Below, one piece after another: positions 44,993 to 57,906 of a DNA stretch of 64,000 nucleotides (position 1 is its first letter; every line of letters starts with the position of its first letter). Source of the DNA: Lepidonotus clava (lineage: Eukaryota > Annelida > Polychaeta > Phyllodocida > Polynoidae). The notes beneath the pieces are model-generated. The model saw nothing but the letters and a program-made list of their open reading frames with translations. It was not told the DNA's origin and searched no databases. The DNA lies in contig OW387147.1 of the NCBI GenBank assembly GCA_936440205.1, positions 35,675,629-35,739,628 of the forward strand, in the 5' to 3' direction. The translations under genes and the position numbers were made by a program.

Positions 44993-47900
44993 GCCCAAAG
45001 TTCTGCATGAAACAATTAAACAGTTCCTACTTGGTACTCAACATGTCAATATCAACTTCCTTCTTACATCTGACTTCTTAAGAACTTAAACGATATCAAG
45101 ATAGCTAAGCACGAGTCACAAGAGACATGCCTATACAGTAAAGTTAGGCTCATTACCATTGACGATTGGATTGAGATGAATTCTGGCAAGAATAACAACT
45201 AGACTATAGTACAACATGATACTATAGCATGATCTACCAGATGAGCATGGGGAACAAGATGTCAGGCATGAGGCCAACACGCTACCATCCTACTAAGGCT
45301 GGCAAAAGAAGACCATATTTCCCCATCAGCACCCTAGTTGCACAGTAGAAGTCTCACATTAGGCACCTGCTCTGCCCTCCCATTCTCCCTTCCCCTTCAT
45401 TCCTCTACTTCAAGATACTACACCCCAAGCCTTGTGTGTAAGGCACACCCTCCAGAACCCCTTATTCCTGTTCCTCATGTGCTCCTTAGCCCAGGTATGA
45501 AGACAAGGCAGCGGCCGACCCCCCTGAATCCCGGGCCTGGATCTCAAGATAGACAGTCAGTGAACCAAAAAGACATCACACCATCATAAGTGTTTTGGTG
45601 TTACTTTAACTGATTCCCTTTGTCCCACATGAATCATATTTAAATTATCTTATAAGGATTTATTTATACGTTCCCAAAGACAACCCTCTCACTTGAAATA
45701 ATCCTTGAAAAAAAATCCGATTTTCCGGTTGTTGGATCAGGTGGGAAGCAAAGGAAAATTGAACTAATTTGGTATTCTGTCAAGGTTTTTAGGTGTATGG
45801 GACGTTAACAAAGCACGAGGAAAACGCTATGGGCCCATTAGTAATCACATTACCAGACATAATAGCTCCAAATAGCCTGTTCTTTCTTACCTTTGTGTGT
45901 GACGGGATGGGTGGGGGGTTTGCTGAAGCAGGTGCGTGCAGTTGGGAAGGAGGAGGGGTAGGAATGTAGTAGATCTAGTTGCACGGTGCGTTTCTTCAGT
46001 GTTTTTTTCTGTCTTATTATACTCAGTTCCATACGTTTTAGTTGGTGGTGCATAGTTTGAAAGTATATTTGAAAATACACGCTATTCAATGCTTTGTCAA
46101 AATACCATCGACGCTGAAGACTGTGGGAAAATAGGAAAACTCATAACAAAAATATAATCTTCTTTTAGATAGGATGTAAAAAGAGAGCGAGTGGGAACAT
46201 TCCCCATTCTTTTAGCTCCAGCACTCCATTATAGAGAGGATAAAAACAGAAAAGCTGAGTCGAGCCCCCAATGTCCTGTCTAGAAAGCCGTTGTGATGAG
46301 CAAAAACTATCTTTTTAAGGAGGATATGAATGTATATAGGTGAACAAGAAATCAAAGGTCATATTGCTCTGTCTGTGTATTTATTCGTCTAGCTTTCTGC
46401 ATGACATAATGTCTGAAACTGACTTTGACATTTCCTCACTTAGTTGGATGGTTTTGCCTGGGCGCTAGGTTGGGGGGGGGGGGGAATCCTTACAGTACCT
46501 TATAAAAAAAAATTCATCGCTTCAGAATTAATTGCAAACATCTTTGAAGGTGGGAACTAATATCAATAGTGTATTATATTTGCTTGGACCAATAATAATT
46601 ATGAGAGGGGATTGTTTGTCATTTATAACTTAGGCTGGGAACCCTATCAAGTTGGTTCTAAGCACTCAACAAAACTGAGAAATATTGGACCTTACATGTA
46701 TTGTACACTTTTGATCAGATGATTCTACACCTAATGCTTTTTATTCATTACGAGGTAGCTTGGATATCTAAATTGGGAATGATGTGCCATTGTCATTACT
46801 ATACAACTTGGATCAATACTATAGTCATTCAAGTGTATTGTACCAGTTGGTTTTATCATCATTGACTTCGAAATGCAAAGTGAACTATATGTCAAAATAC
46901 AATGGCCATTTGAAAGATAGTTCCACTCTTTGGGCTTACTGCATTGGTATTAGAATGATATCGATTCATAATGCTATGGGTATAAGAAACAGGATAAACC
47001 TATCAAAATGTCGAATTAGATTTCATTCAGGCCTTTTTCTTACTGCATACTGAACCAAAAACAGCCACGCCTTCCACTTTATGCTTGCAGACCCTTTGTC
47101 CCACTGGACTGCTGGAAATAAGTAAAACGTATGCTAGTTATATCATTATAATATATAGTAAAGTTATGTTACAATATCCTGCACGTATGGCCAAACAAAG
47201 CCATAGAAACGTACATACTGACTACGAACCGTACCTAAACTTCCTCGTACAACATACTTGCACTTGGAACGAGCAAGAAAAAAATACGACCTATAGAGCG
47301 TTCCGCTTCATTGAACCTATTGCCCCAATCTGCAGACAGTTATTGATTTTACCATTTTAAATGAAACTGCAACTGGCTCAAGAGTACATTTTTATTTCAC
47401 TCGGTACGGGAAAGCTTTCTTTCACAATTTTTCAGGGTGTTTAGGGGTTATTGAAGAATATCAAAACGTTCGGATACGTCTCCCTGTCTATCTGAGTATG
47501 TCATCAACCACCCTGCACTCCTTAGAATATTGCTTGGGTGTTACCTAAGCATTTTAGCATACAATAAGTACGTGCCCTGGTCTTTGATAACACATTTGTT
47601 ATAACTTACTAATGATGGGTGGAAAATGCAGAATAATCTAAGAAATTAAGAGTGGTGCATGCTTCAGTTTTGCTGTATCGGCCTACTTGATATCTGAACA
47701 ATGGGAAAGTGCTACACGTCGATAACATTTTCATCTACTTAACCCAACTAACAACACATTCAATGAGCCGCTGAGTATAAAACAATAACTAGGATTAGTA
47801 GAAATCTACCGTGTATATATGTAGTCTAATTGTATATATGCATTCAAAATTATGATTATTAAAGTTCTTGTTCTAAAAAGGATGAGTATCTACAGCATAG

Positions 47901-50900
47901 GCCTACTGTCATGTATGAATTTTGTTTCTAACTAGATTAACGAAGAACCGGAAACAATCTATGAGATATTACATAAATGACGTTTCTAACCATAAGGACC
48001 AGCATGAACTAACTGGTCTATTCCAAACAGTACAAGCAACAAGGACATTTATCAAATTCGGTAACTGACATGGGGAGCCCAGCATCCAGAGCCCCACTGC
48101 TGTTGTACTGTCGCCTGCTGAGCGCTCGCTTTTTGGGCAATTGCACCGTGCGTGTTCCTAACTAAAAATACTGGTCCATAAATCTGTGGAAAAAGTAATC
48201 GATATCAAGGGCAAGTGCAGATTCTAACGATCTGCACTCTGCTCCTGAAGTACGTACCAAGTTTGGACCATAAAAACAAGATTTGGTCTCATTCAGTTGT
48301 GGCTATCTGGAGATTTCACAGAAACATGCTGCGCTCTGGCACACTTCTACTTCCGTGCACGCAAAAACTGCCCCCTGCCTTGATAAATGAGAAGTAAGAA
48401 ATGGGAGAAGCTTGTTGTAGGGACTGTCTAATGGCAGAAAAAAGGTGGAAATGGGGCAATAATGTCTCAGGTCAGCTATATATGTTCCTAATTTAGATCG
48501 ATAGTGGAGCAACAGCCACGGTAAAAAGCTTGGATCACCAAGCCACAAAGGGCAGTGATGATGTATAGCGATAGTTATCCTTATGGTAAGACACATGAAG
48601 AGGCACAGACATATATGTGTGTTTGTGTTTGTTCATATAAGAAATTATTATGCAGATATTATGAGATTGGGCTGTGCAAAATAAATAGTGTAAGTCACAC
48701 CAAACGGGCATGCCATTTCAATATGGATTGTTGTTGACAAAAACAAGATTGGTATATATCCTCCTTGTAGTTATCTCCTACTAAGAATTTTCTATCTTAC
48801 CCTTGGTGCTCATGGTCAGATATATGAATTATTTAGTTTTAACCACCTTTAGATATTACATTTCTCCCCTGGAGCAAAGGTCTTCAATTGTCCAAACAGG
48901 GTTAAACAAGACGATAAAATTGTTGTTGATGACGAAAATAGATGTTTTTTCCCCTAAATTTATTCACAAACTCGAAAAATATTACCACCAGTGCATTCTC
49001 GATCTTCCATCATCTCCCTCCGTACGTTGACGTCGGCAGGAGGCCCGCTAAAAGCTCATTACATACACGTCACGGTCTGCTGGCTCCCAGGGCCCCCACT
49101 CCCGGAGTATTCCTGTACCAACACTCACCCCACCCCCTGTCACATTCCGATGGGGAATCTGGCCATGAATCTTCTCTTGTCAATTTCTGCTCCTCTGGAG
49201 ATGGTTTGTTGGTTATTGTCGGGCCCAGTTGGCGCTTATTAGGGCGATGGAATTCGGGTATGAAATATGTTGTTATGTAGATCTGAACCTGAGGCTATGC
49301 GGAATAATGGTCCTTTATAATTACATAGGGGCATGGCATAAAAATATTAGAAGAGTTACCTTAGATAATCACTCCAAATGAGCTATCATAATTCAGCTCT
49401 TCTATGTGAAGGTTAGTCTATAGTTTCATATTGTTCAGTTTTTACGAGTTAATTAGCATTATTTTACGTAACTGAATTTCGAATCCTTTCAAGTGGCTTT
49501 GGATCGGAGCCAGTTTTATGTTTCATATTTTTCATCATATATAATTCCATTATAAAGGGCCGCCTATAAGATAAGAATGAGTGATTCACTCTAAATGAGA
49601 TGTGCATGTAATTCCTTATCAAAAGTTCCTGTTTAAGTCATCAATGGGATTTTAACTGAAACAAAAACTAACGGAAGTCGCAATCATTCAATCACCAAAG
49701 TGTTTAAGGACTTTATTCCACATTCGTTTATACAATTAAATAATAGACACTTCATATATATGGGCAGTAAACACCTCAAACGTTTTCACAACATACAATA
49801 ACAACGCTTACAAAAAGAAGAATTTACCAACTCTGCCATTCTCCACACCCAAATAATTATACATGGGATTCCAATACACAAAAACCTTGGTCCTTTGGGG
49901 AGGGCCTCTTGGCCGAGGCATGCACCAAAGTAAACAAAGTCTGATCTGCGGGGAGGTGTCACTGTCACGCCACCAAGCGGAGTAGCGGCGAACCACCAGC
50001 AGCCTTTGTTGTGGTCTGGGCAGGTACATGGGGGGACTGGATCTCTGCCAGACTGACGTAACGTAAAAACACCACGTGGTGGAGCTTGTATACCCGCCAT
50101 GCTAATAGCCTCTTTGCATGTACTTCTTCTTGTCTATTGAAAGGGGTGTTGAGCAAGCACTAGTGTAACATGCAAACTGTTTTCACTTTGGGTTTTACTT
50201 ATTAATTGCATTGTTTTTGGGTAATTGTTAGGTTAAGAGACGTTTGAGATACTCGATTGAGTTAGGTTACACCAATGATTCAGTTAAATTTGTAAAAGCT
50301 CATTCTTTAAAGATACATTAACGTACACACGTGAAGAAAATGTGAGTGCATATCACTTTTGAAATACATGTATATATCGCTTTTTGAAAATCTGTCAATA
50401 TATTTATTTGTGCAGGCTGAACGTGAGTTTTCTATATAATCTTTTTTTTTTAACCAAGTCCTACTGGCTGGATGCCTCGGCAAAACTACAATTATTTTCT
50501 GAACCTTAAAGACTACCTTAGACCAGTATGAGGACACTTTTTCTACTGCAAATTAAGTAATGACAATGTATTTCAAGCAACTAACTGACCATTTGATTCA
50601 TCAAAACAATCACCAAATACCAAATGTTGTACGTCATACCTTTGGAATTTCCGGATATTTTGGTTACAAAACGAAAAACTGCGAAAGGTAAAGAAAGTAC
50701 AGGATCTTTGGCTCGATTTCATTTGACAATTCTCAGTGAATGAGACGTGTGCTCATTCCTCAGCCAACAATTCTCAGTCACACAAAAGGATACTACTCAC
50801 ATTGTAAAAGTTCCAAGTGAAAAACTGCCAAAGTATTTACACGTCAAACAAAGAGGCCATCTGCCTAGGCAACACTGAACCTTGTATCATTATTGCGCAC

Positions 50901-51749
50901 TACAGTAGTAAGTTGGGGACGTGTGCCCAAGTGGTGCTCGCCCCTATCCAAAGAAAAACAGTAACAATGCCAATTCATTGGGATGGTTGGTGATGAGTGC
51001 CAGCTTCAGTCAAACACATGTAATTTGTCACTGAATTTCTTATCATGAAAGAATGTAGGGAATACAATGAACTTCTTTTCCTTAGAGTTAGGTAATAACA
51101 GGAATGTCACATCAAAATGCGATGAGTTCAAGGTATTCTTTGATAGATATTTAATGGGATATTGCACACGTATCATGTACCACAACTTACTTCAAAGAAA
51201 TCAAACATCACAGAACTGAGTACATGATATAATGGACGATATATTAGCTATTTGGCTAGATGATTTACAAACTTGAACCTGCTGGCTATCAAATTAGGCT
51301 GAGAGAAGTTTGTACTTCAAAATATCGAGGATAGTATAAAGACTATTGCACTTGAACCTAAATTTTCATATTTCATTGATCTATCCTGAACATTCCTAGG
51401 TGCAAAACAAAAATACCATAACATTATGGTATTTTCATGTTGTGCGACAAGTATCTCAGGCACAGACAGTGTTACATAGCTCTTGTTCATTTTTATAACA
51501 AAAATAAATTATGACAGTAAAATAACTTGATGGAACGCACATACAAGTTTCTGTAACGCAATCATAATGATCTAACCGGAGTGTCTAAAAAAGTAATTTG
51601 ATAATACAATTTTCTTTACATTCTTATATAGCTGAACCAATATTTGATTGCATTATAACTATACATCATTTTCACTAACCTGCACAGTAAACCCTCACAT
51701 AGACTAACTAGTACTAGTACTTCTGTCCAAATGTTTGAGCCTGGGCCCA

Positions 51750-52080
51750 TAGGAATCCATCCCGCTAGCAGGGCACCACAATATTCAGAAAGACAAAATC
51801 TTGAATTGTTTTAATTTATATTTTAATTTATATGTGAGTATTGTACCTAGTATGCATCTTTTGATTGTTCTTTAGTTAAGCCAGTTTAAAATTGTTGTTT
51901 TATATTTGTTGTCTTGAGTCTATAGTTTTACTGAAAATTATATTTATACTATCAATTTATTACTTCTTATGGGCCTGATATGAGCACTGTGTATTTTGCT
52001 TCTCAGGCATTGAATGTAAACAAGTGCTTTTGCACTTATTTTATGTCTGACTAAATAAAGGAATATAAAAAAAAAAAAAA
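51750..52080 (+). mobile_element. 3' tail of a retroposed sequence (LINE-like or processed transcript)
   Basis: AT-rich, UTR-like DNA ends in CTAAATAAAGGAATAT and then 14 or more A residues at about 52,067-52,081. That is a polyadenylation signal and poly-A tail printed into DNA, the mark of L1-type retroposition or a LINE 3' end. The start is uncertain and no reverse-transcriptase frame is visible. It ends about 27 bases before the first coding exon of the vWA gene. Confidence 0.45.
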
Positions 52081-52107
52081 ATGAACAATGTATTCATTTC
52101 CCTTCAG

Positions 52108-52195
52108 ATGGCGGTGCGGAGCTGGCAGCCGTTGCTGCTGATAGGCCTACTGGGTCTCCTCTCTGTGGTCAACTCCCAAACATCTGTACCCCAGG
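52108..52195 (+). CDS. vWA gene, exon with start codon and signal peptide
   Basis: ATG follows immediately after CATTTCCCTTCAG, a good splice acceptor, so an upstream untranslated exon is likely. It encodes 29 residues plus one base: MAVRSWQ, then the hydrophobic core PLLLIGLLGLLSVV, then a probable signal-peptidase site after VNS. The donor is CAGG/GTAAG, phase 1. The product enters the secretory pathway. It is the first of seven exons with consistent phases, the gene continuing past the window. The family is inferred from the vWA exons downstream: secreted extracellular-matrix or adhesion proteins such as matrilin and collagen VI relatives. Confidence 0.8.
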
Positions 52196-53017
52196 GTAAG
52201 GCTGGCACTTACACGTCTCTATGAACCTGCCTTATAATTAATAACTATATTTTTCGAATTTAATATAAATTTGCAAAAGTTCAACTCAACTTTTCTCAAT
52301 AACACATAGCCTATGTAAGATGATTTCCAAAATGTTTGCTACAACTTTGAGACAGTGAAGCGCTAAAACTGGTTCTCGCATTTGTAAATACCATTCTCTA
52401 ATGGTGTGGTTTAGCTGAATAGAAATTACGCGCGGAGTGTAATTTCATACTTATCTTTTGGCAACAGTAATAATCTCGAGACTTGATTGATGTACTACGA
52501 CTTATCAACGTAATTGTTCTTTCTAATATGGGGCAGATATCTTGTCATTGGAAGGTTATATAAATCGATAGATATCCCTTTGGGAAAATATGATGCCTTC
52601 TCTATTTCTGTCCTTGTTGTTATAACCAAGTCCCAAGGAGAAACTCGGTAACAGGTGAGAGAAAAAATGTCAGGATCCTTTACACTATCTCTACATTATT
52701 CATTGCACGACCAAACCATTCGTATGTCAAGTCACAACATATATTCAATGCTTAATAATTATTATTACACCAAGGATGCATCCTCCCTTCTTTTGCGTTT
52801 ACAGAGAATTACCTTCTATACATGTCTTTTCATACTAGTTATGTCCAGCTATGGGGTCCCAGCTATCAATACTAGAATATACAATAAAGAAAAAATGCTA
52901 AATTGTTTGTCTGAAGATACACAGTTTCAAAGTTAGAATCATGTTATTAACCCTAATTCACACTGCCATTTCCCCTTACATCACATCCCCGTACACTGAG
53001 CATAGATGGGGATTCAG
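52196..53017 (+). other. vWA gene intron 1
   Basis: 822 bases, GTAAG...TTCAG, phase 1. AT-rich. I see no repeat or additional exon in it. Confidence 0.7.
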
Positions 53018-53389
53018 ACACACAGGAAGTGCCCGTTTCTTCGAGTGCGCAGACTCAAACAGACATTACAATCTTAACGCCAGAAATCAGCACAGCCACA
53101 GACTTTTTAACAACAAGAGACACTGATATTTTAACGTCAATTCAGGACGTATCATCCACGACAACGTCTGAAACATCTTTACAAACATCCACTAACAACC
53201 CACTTACAACAACATTAGTAACAGAAATAACGTCGGAATTAATTTCAACAAAATCAGAGACAGATCGAGGAATTATTGGCCAGACGCTGGTTGGATCCGG
53301 TCAATCAACTTCCGGTCCGTTTGTCAGAACGGAACCGGAAACAACCACCGTTTTCCTGGCGTCGCCTACGCCAACAAATAGATATCTCG
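53018..53389 (+). CDS. vWA gene, mucin-like Ser/Thr-rich exon
   Basis: The acceptor GGGATTCAG and donor CTCG/GTGAGG bound 372 bases (124 codons), phase 1 to phase 1. Residues about 30-153 are dominated by Thr and Ser (for example TTTSETSLQTSTNNPLTTT) with scattered acidic residues and no Cys. This is likely an O-glycosylated, extended stalk between the signal peptide and the first vWA domain. Its codons are AT-richer than those of the GC-rich vWA exons, suggesting faster evolution or a different origin. The symmetrical 1-1 phase means it could be skipped without changing the frame. Confidence 0.8.
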
Positions 53390-54266
53390 GTGAGGTGTAG
53401 AGGTAGTGAGGTTATCTATAGACTAGGTAGGGTATCATAGTGCTGTTTCATACTTGTCATTGTGAACGTACACACATATATGTAGCCCTTGAATTTGAAA
53501 GGTATACTATATATTAGAGTTAGAAATAACAATTTGTTTTTTTTGTAAAGTAGTAAGGACTTGTAGGAATAGCCGTTTACATCATAGCTCGGTAGTCTAG
53601 CAAAGGAATACAACAAAGTTTGCACATGTGTGTTTTTCCTAATTTGATATGTGTGTCATTGCAGTTATGTTTCCAACCCAATATCCCCATGTTTTATCTA
53701 GAAATGTACCGCAGCATTTGGTTATTAAATGCACTGTTTTACTTACCTGTGTGAAAACGTTAGCCTATTTTAGTTATAGCGTTGAATACACTATAGTTCC
53801 TATACGATGTGCATATCTAAACTTGGTAAGTAATGCAGTTTTAAACTAAACACATTGTGTATATATGTCAATCTTGACTCAACTCCGGGGTTATCCAACA
53901 TATTTATATCATAACACCATCATTTTAAACCTAAACAAGTATAAAATGCCTGAAGCCCCTCTCAGGGTAAATTAAATTTACAAAAAAATAAAAAAAAGTA
54001 AAAGATCGTTCATGTTGATGTTAAACATTGATAAACATTGTCGACACCCGCACTGTCCCCCTGTTTAATATCATAATTCTCACTCCAGTCAAAAATGAAT
54101 AGGCCTACAAGGTTTAGGGGGTGGACATCCACTACTCCTCGTGACGAAAGCCGTTTTGAAAATTACAAACAAGCAAACAAAAAAAACCGGTTAAGCAATT
54201 TCCAATTACTTGTCACAAAATACAACCAAAACCAAATGATTATGAGATTCCTCCTACACCTTTCAG
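53390..54266 (+). other. vWA gene intron 2
   Basis: 877 bases, GTGAGG...TTTCAG, phase 1. It holds an A-rich stretch near 53,975-54,003 and nothing else I can name. Confidence 0.7.
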
Positions 54267-54579
54267 GCTGCGATGGGGAGTCGGACATCGTGTTCCTCAT
54301 CGACAACTCGGCCGCCACTGACCGGGCCCGCTTCGACACGACCAAGCTGTTCATCCGTGACCTGGTGGGTAGCCTGGACATCGCCATGGACAAGACGAGA
54401 GTGGGCGTGGCCTCGGTGACGGGGGACGGACGGGTAGACATCAACCTGTCCAGCTACTTCGACAGGAGGCAGCTGATGGCCGCCATAGAGGCCATTCAGT
54501 TCTCGGGCTCCAGCGCCGACTTCGCCAACAGTTTGAGGCTGGTTCAGGGGACCATGTTCACCCCGGCCAACGGCGACAG
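54267..54579 (+). CDS. vWA gene, first half of vWA domain 1
   Basis: The acceptor CACCTTTCAG and donor GACAG/GTGGGT bound 313 bases, phase 1 to 2. It starts GCDGESDIVFLIDNSAA (residues 154-170), the first strand and MIDAS loop of a vWA fold. Then come a helix (FDTTKLFIRDLVGSLDI), a strand (TRVGVASVTGDG) and the helix before the middle metal-site loop (SGSSADFANSLRLV). The MIDAS reads D166-x-S168-x-A170 rather than D-x-S-x-S, and the middle loop lacks the usual GGT-T form, so metal binding is doubtful. Very GC-rich codons. Confidence 0.9.
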
Positions 54580-54796
54580 GTGGGTGGATGTTACTGCTTT
54601 TTAAAAAAAAAAAAATTTTGTTTATTCCAAATCAGACTTTCAGGACATTGTCATGTTCTTCCTGTTATGGGAGCATTGATGCATATTGATATTATTAAGG
54701 CGGTTGAAAACTTGTTTGATTAGCATTAATGATGATTTGGACTATTGTGGTTCATTTGTTTTTATTCTTTACCATATCGATGTTTATAAATCAACC

Positions 54797-55163
54797 AGGG
54801 GGGGGGGGGGCGACCAAGAAAAATCTACGAAATTTCGTGGAGGCGTTTTTACCCATTTTTCGTGGCTATGATAGAAAAATCTCCCCAGAAAAAATGTACG
54901 AAAATTTCGTGGACATTAAAATTCAGTGAAAATCGTACTTAAACCATTCATGACATGTGAAAATCAACCTAAAATGATGTTTAATGTGCGTTTGAAATAC
55001 ATTGGGACAATTTGGGAGTGTATAATTTAGAAAAAAAATGGGAAAAAAATTACACAAAATCTTTTTTCTCTAAAATCTCACGATAGAAAATAAACCTACC
55101 GTGGGTTTTTTTAACTTTTCGTGGACGTAATTTTTCGTGGATTTTTCTTGGTCGCCCCCCCAG
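54797..55163. mobile_element. MITE with GGGGGGCGACCAAGAAAAATC ends (intron 3)
   Basis: A G-run plus CGACCAAGAAAAATCTACG at the left is mirrored by CGTGGATTTTTCTTGGTCG plus a C-run at the right, ~30-bp terminal inverted repeats around a ~365-bp AT-rich interior with repeated TTTCGTGG. No coding capacity. Confidence 0.7.
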
Positions 55164-57174
55164 GTGTTTGTAATTATTAGTAGATTATGGTAAAGGGCAT
55201 AAGAAGTGAAATTTAAACTTTTTTTTACCATAACGTGTTCATTGAAAACAATAAATTGGTAACATTGGTTAAAACTTAACTTCAAGTGATTATATAGCTA
55301 ACATGACATGACCTCCTGGTGCCTTCTAGTTGTCATGAGTCATCCAATGAATAAAAAAACATAGTAAAATAAGGCAAGTTTTCCCATTTGCAATCAAAGG
55401 ACCATATTCAGATATTGCCAAAGGGTGTCACTATTCCATTATATGTAGAACTAACTTTGGGTTTAATTGACCATGAAATATAGGCTGTCATTGGCATTTG
55501 ATAATGAAAGGAATGACAGCTTATTAATTAACAGAGAAATAGAGAAAAGAAAGGTGTATCCTCCCACATAAATGGGGTTATTGTATATCGCACAATTCAG
55601 GATCAAAGCTAGAGGCAGGAGTAGTTACAATGGTTGCTGTCATTATGAAGCACACTGATAATAATAATAACTCATAATGCAGTTATTATGCGCTGATGCC
55701 ACAAGTAATTATGCAAGATGAAACGGTCCTAACCGGTAGGTCAGTAACTTGACCTCCAAGATATAGGACACAGAGAATATGATTATCGAAACAAAGGGAT
55801 AACATTACTATCCGTTAATCGAACAACTTTATATAAGTGTTTTGGTTTTTTTCTCCTGCTGTGATCTTGGTAGATTGCAGAGCAGCAATCCTACAAGGTA
55901 AAGGTGACACTTCTCTTACCTGGGTTTCCTTGCATGTAACCCTGTACCAAGTGTGTGTCAGAAGGCTTGACCCAAATGTTCAAAGAAAAGCCATATTGTA
56001 TATCACGGTTTGGATTTCACTCCGACTCCTTGGGCACAGAAATGTATAGAATCTTACTTCTATCGAATTGGAAATCATATTTATTTTTCCCTTTTAAACT
56101 CTTTTAAACTATGATTTTCTTGAATTACATTTTTACATTCAAGGAAGAGGTTTTAATATAATGCAATGCTAAATTCGTTTTTATCAGAATTATGTTGGAG
56201 ATTCAAATTACATTTTCTTAAATATAAAGTTAAAAGTCATCAAAAGTCCTCTGGACAATCCTGCTATTCCTCTTCGAGGTTTTCACCCTGCTGTTCATTT
56301 CTTATGCCCATTAAAAAAAACATTCCCCGTTCCTTAATATTGATCATATCCAGTGAAAAGATCTATTGAAATATATGTAGACTCCCTTGGATGTAGACTT
56401 CATAACCTTTAAATCCTAAAATGATAACATTTTGTTGTCCAGGGATTCTAATTAAACACTACACTTGAAGTCACCAACAATCCCAAATGTGTCTTCACAG
56501 TCCTCATTCCAGCCATGATCACCCAATTGTTATGCCAATTTCCCATGTTCTCCATCAATGTACGCATTTGTGTCAGTTAGTACACTGGAGGTGATAATAT
56601 CCAGCTTATTCATAAAATCCACAGTTGCCTGTTATGTAGCATAAAAACCTTGCCTTTGTACCTTTTCTTGTCACAAATCCTATTCCATTTGGGAAATGCA
56701 GATCAATGTATTAGGTGACAGCATTTGTCAAACAGTTTACATGTGTCTCGCATTTGGTGGCGGAAGAAATTCTTTGCCAACTATGCTTGTTTTACATATT
56801 TCTAGTTGTCATGCTCGGATTCAGAAAGTACTGTCATTGTCTATTTTGACCTTTACATATCATGTGGGGAAAATAAAGGTTCAGGGTAGACACTGTTGTT
56901 TTCATTTTCTTTATATCTATAACACAGTATCTTATCTTGAATATAGAATAGAAAAATATGAAATAACAATAAAAGACTGGACCTGAAATCCCTCTTTTTA
57001 CGGTTGTTTTTTCCAAAAGGAATATGCAGTGTATGTAAAAGCAAAGAATAAAATTATAATAAGTGCCATCCGACACTTTGAAATAAAAAATGTGTAACTA
57101 TATTCGTACAGGCCACTTTGCATTCTTACCCAAAATTATTGCATCTGGTATATGTGCTTTCTATTAATTCTGCT

Positions 57175-57548
57175 TTAAGGTAGCCAAAAACAATGTAGGG
57201 TCAAACTTTTGCAAATTCTGTAAACTATTGAAATACATTCCATGGCTATAACCTAGGCCTGTGGTAAAATATAAACTGTGAATATGGACTTAGACTACAT
57301 TAAAATACATTAAAACTCATCCCAGGTCAATTTTGGTGACCCACCAAAATTGGTTTGTTTACAAACATTGCTGTTTTCAGGTATAAATGACATGAGTATT
57401 TTGGAATTAAAGTGAAGTAATAAGTAGTAATCATGATCTATACTGTACCAATGGCTAAAGTTAGACCCTTAGAATGTATCTTTATAGTAATTTCAGTTTG
57501 AAATTTTTTGTCATATTTTGATACAACATTGCTTTTGACTCCCTTTAA
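57175..57548 (-). mobile_element. MITE copy 1 of an inverted pair (intron 3)
   Basis: 374 bp starting TTAAGGTAGCCAAAAACAATG and ending, inverted, TTAAAGGGAGTCAAAAGCAATG. Its reverse complement matches 58365-58739 with only about two differences. Possible TTAA-type target. No coding capacity. Confidence 0.85.
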
Positions 57549-57631
57549 TGTCAAAGGGCAACAGTTATTGAAGTTGCGAATAACATCCCAAAGTGAAAAT
57601 ATGCTTATATCCAACCCCACTGCCCACCCAG

Positions 57632-57906
57632 GTTATCCATCCCCAACATCGTGTTCCTCGTCACCTCGGAGGGCCTCTCCCTCGGCGGGGCGGCGGTGGA
57701 CGAGCAGATCAGGGCGATGAAGGAGGCCAACGTGGTCATCCTGGGGGCGGTCTACGGCAACCAGAGGCCCACCCAGGAGGTGCTGCGCCTCCTGGGCCGG
57801 CTGGTCACTGCCCCGGCCGACCAGTACGCCTTCAGGGCATCCGAACCCCGGGGACTGTTCAGCCAGAGGGAGCGCATACAGATGGCACTCTGCAGGGAGG
57901 TTCCAG
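57632..57906 (+). CDS. vWA gene, second half of vWA domain 1
   Basis: The acceptor CACCCAG and donor TTCCAG/GTGAGG bound 275 bases, phase 2 to 1. It continues the fold: PNIVFLVTSEGLSLGG is the strand that normally carries the third metal-site motif (T-D-G). Here it reads TSEG, a third departure from a working MIDAS in this domain. Then come a helix (VDEQIRAMKEANVVILGAVYG), the late strand and the C-terminal helix region ending ALCREVP, whose Cys is expected to pair with the Cys at the start of the domain. The exon sits in an 816-base interval bracketed by the inverted MITE pair. Confidence 0.88.

Larger units (their letters stand above)
42562..51749. other. host DNA with repeats, no gene assigned
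   Basis: AT-rich with GC patches near 43,240-43,475 (transposon-end-like G/C runs), 45,380-45,560, 48,990-49,250 and 49,880-50,100. A 13-base G run lies near 46,472. The 49.8-50.1 kb patch has a 104-codon Cys-containing minus-strand frame without clear splice sites. No exon is called. Confidence 0.5.
54580..57631 (+). other. vWA gene intron 3
   Basis: 3,052 bases, GTGGGT...CACCCAG, phase 2. It contains two transposons, at 54,797-55,163 and 57,175-57,548. The rest is AT-rich without features. Confidence 0.7.

Noticed and set aside
49786-50156. Cys-containing minus-strand frames in a GC-rich patch
   Set aside because: Frames overlap each other, splice sites are unclear, and no family is recognised.
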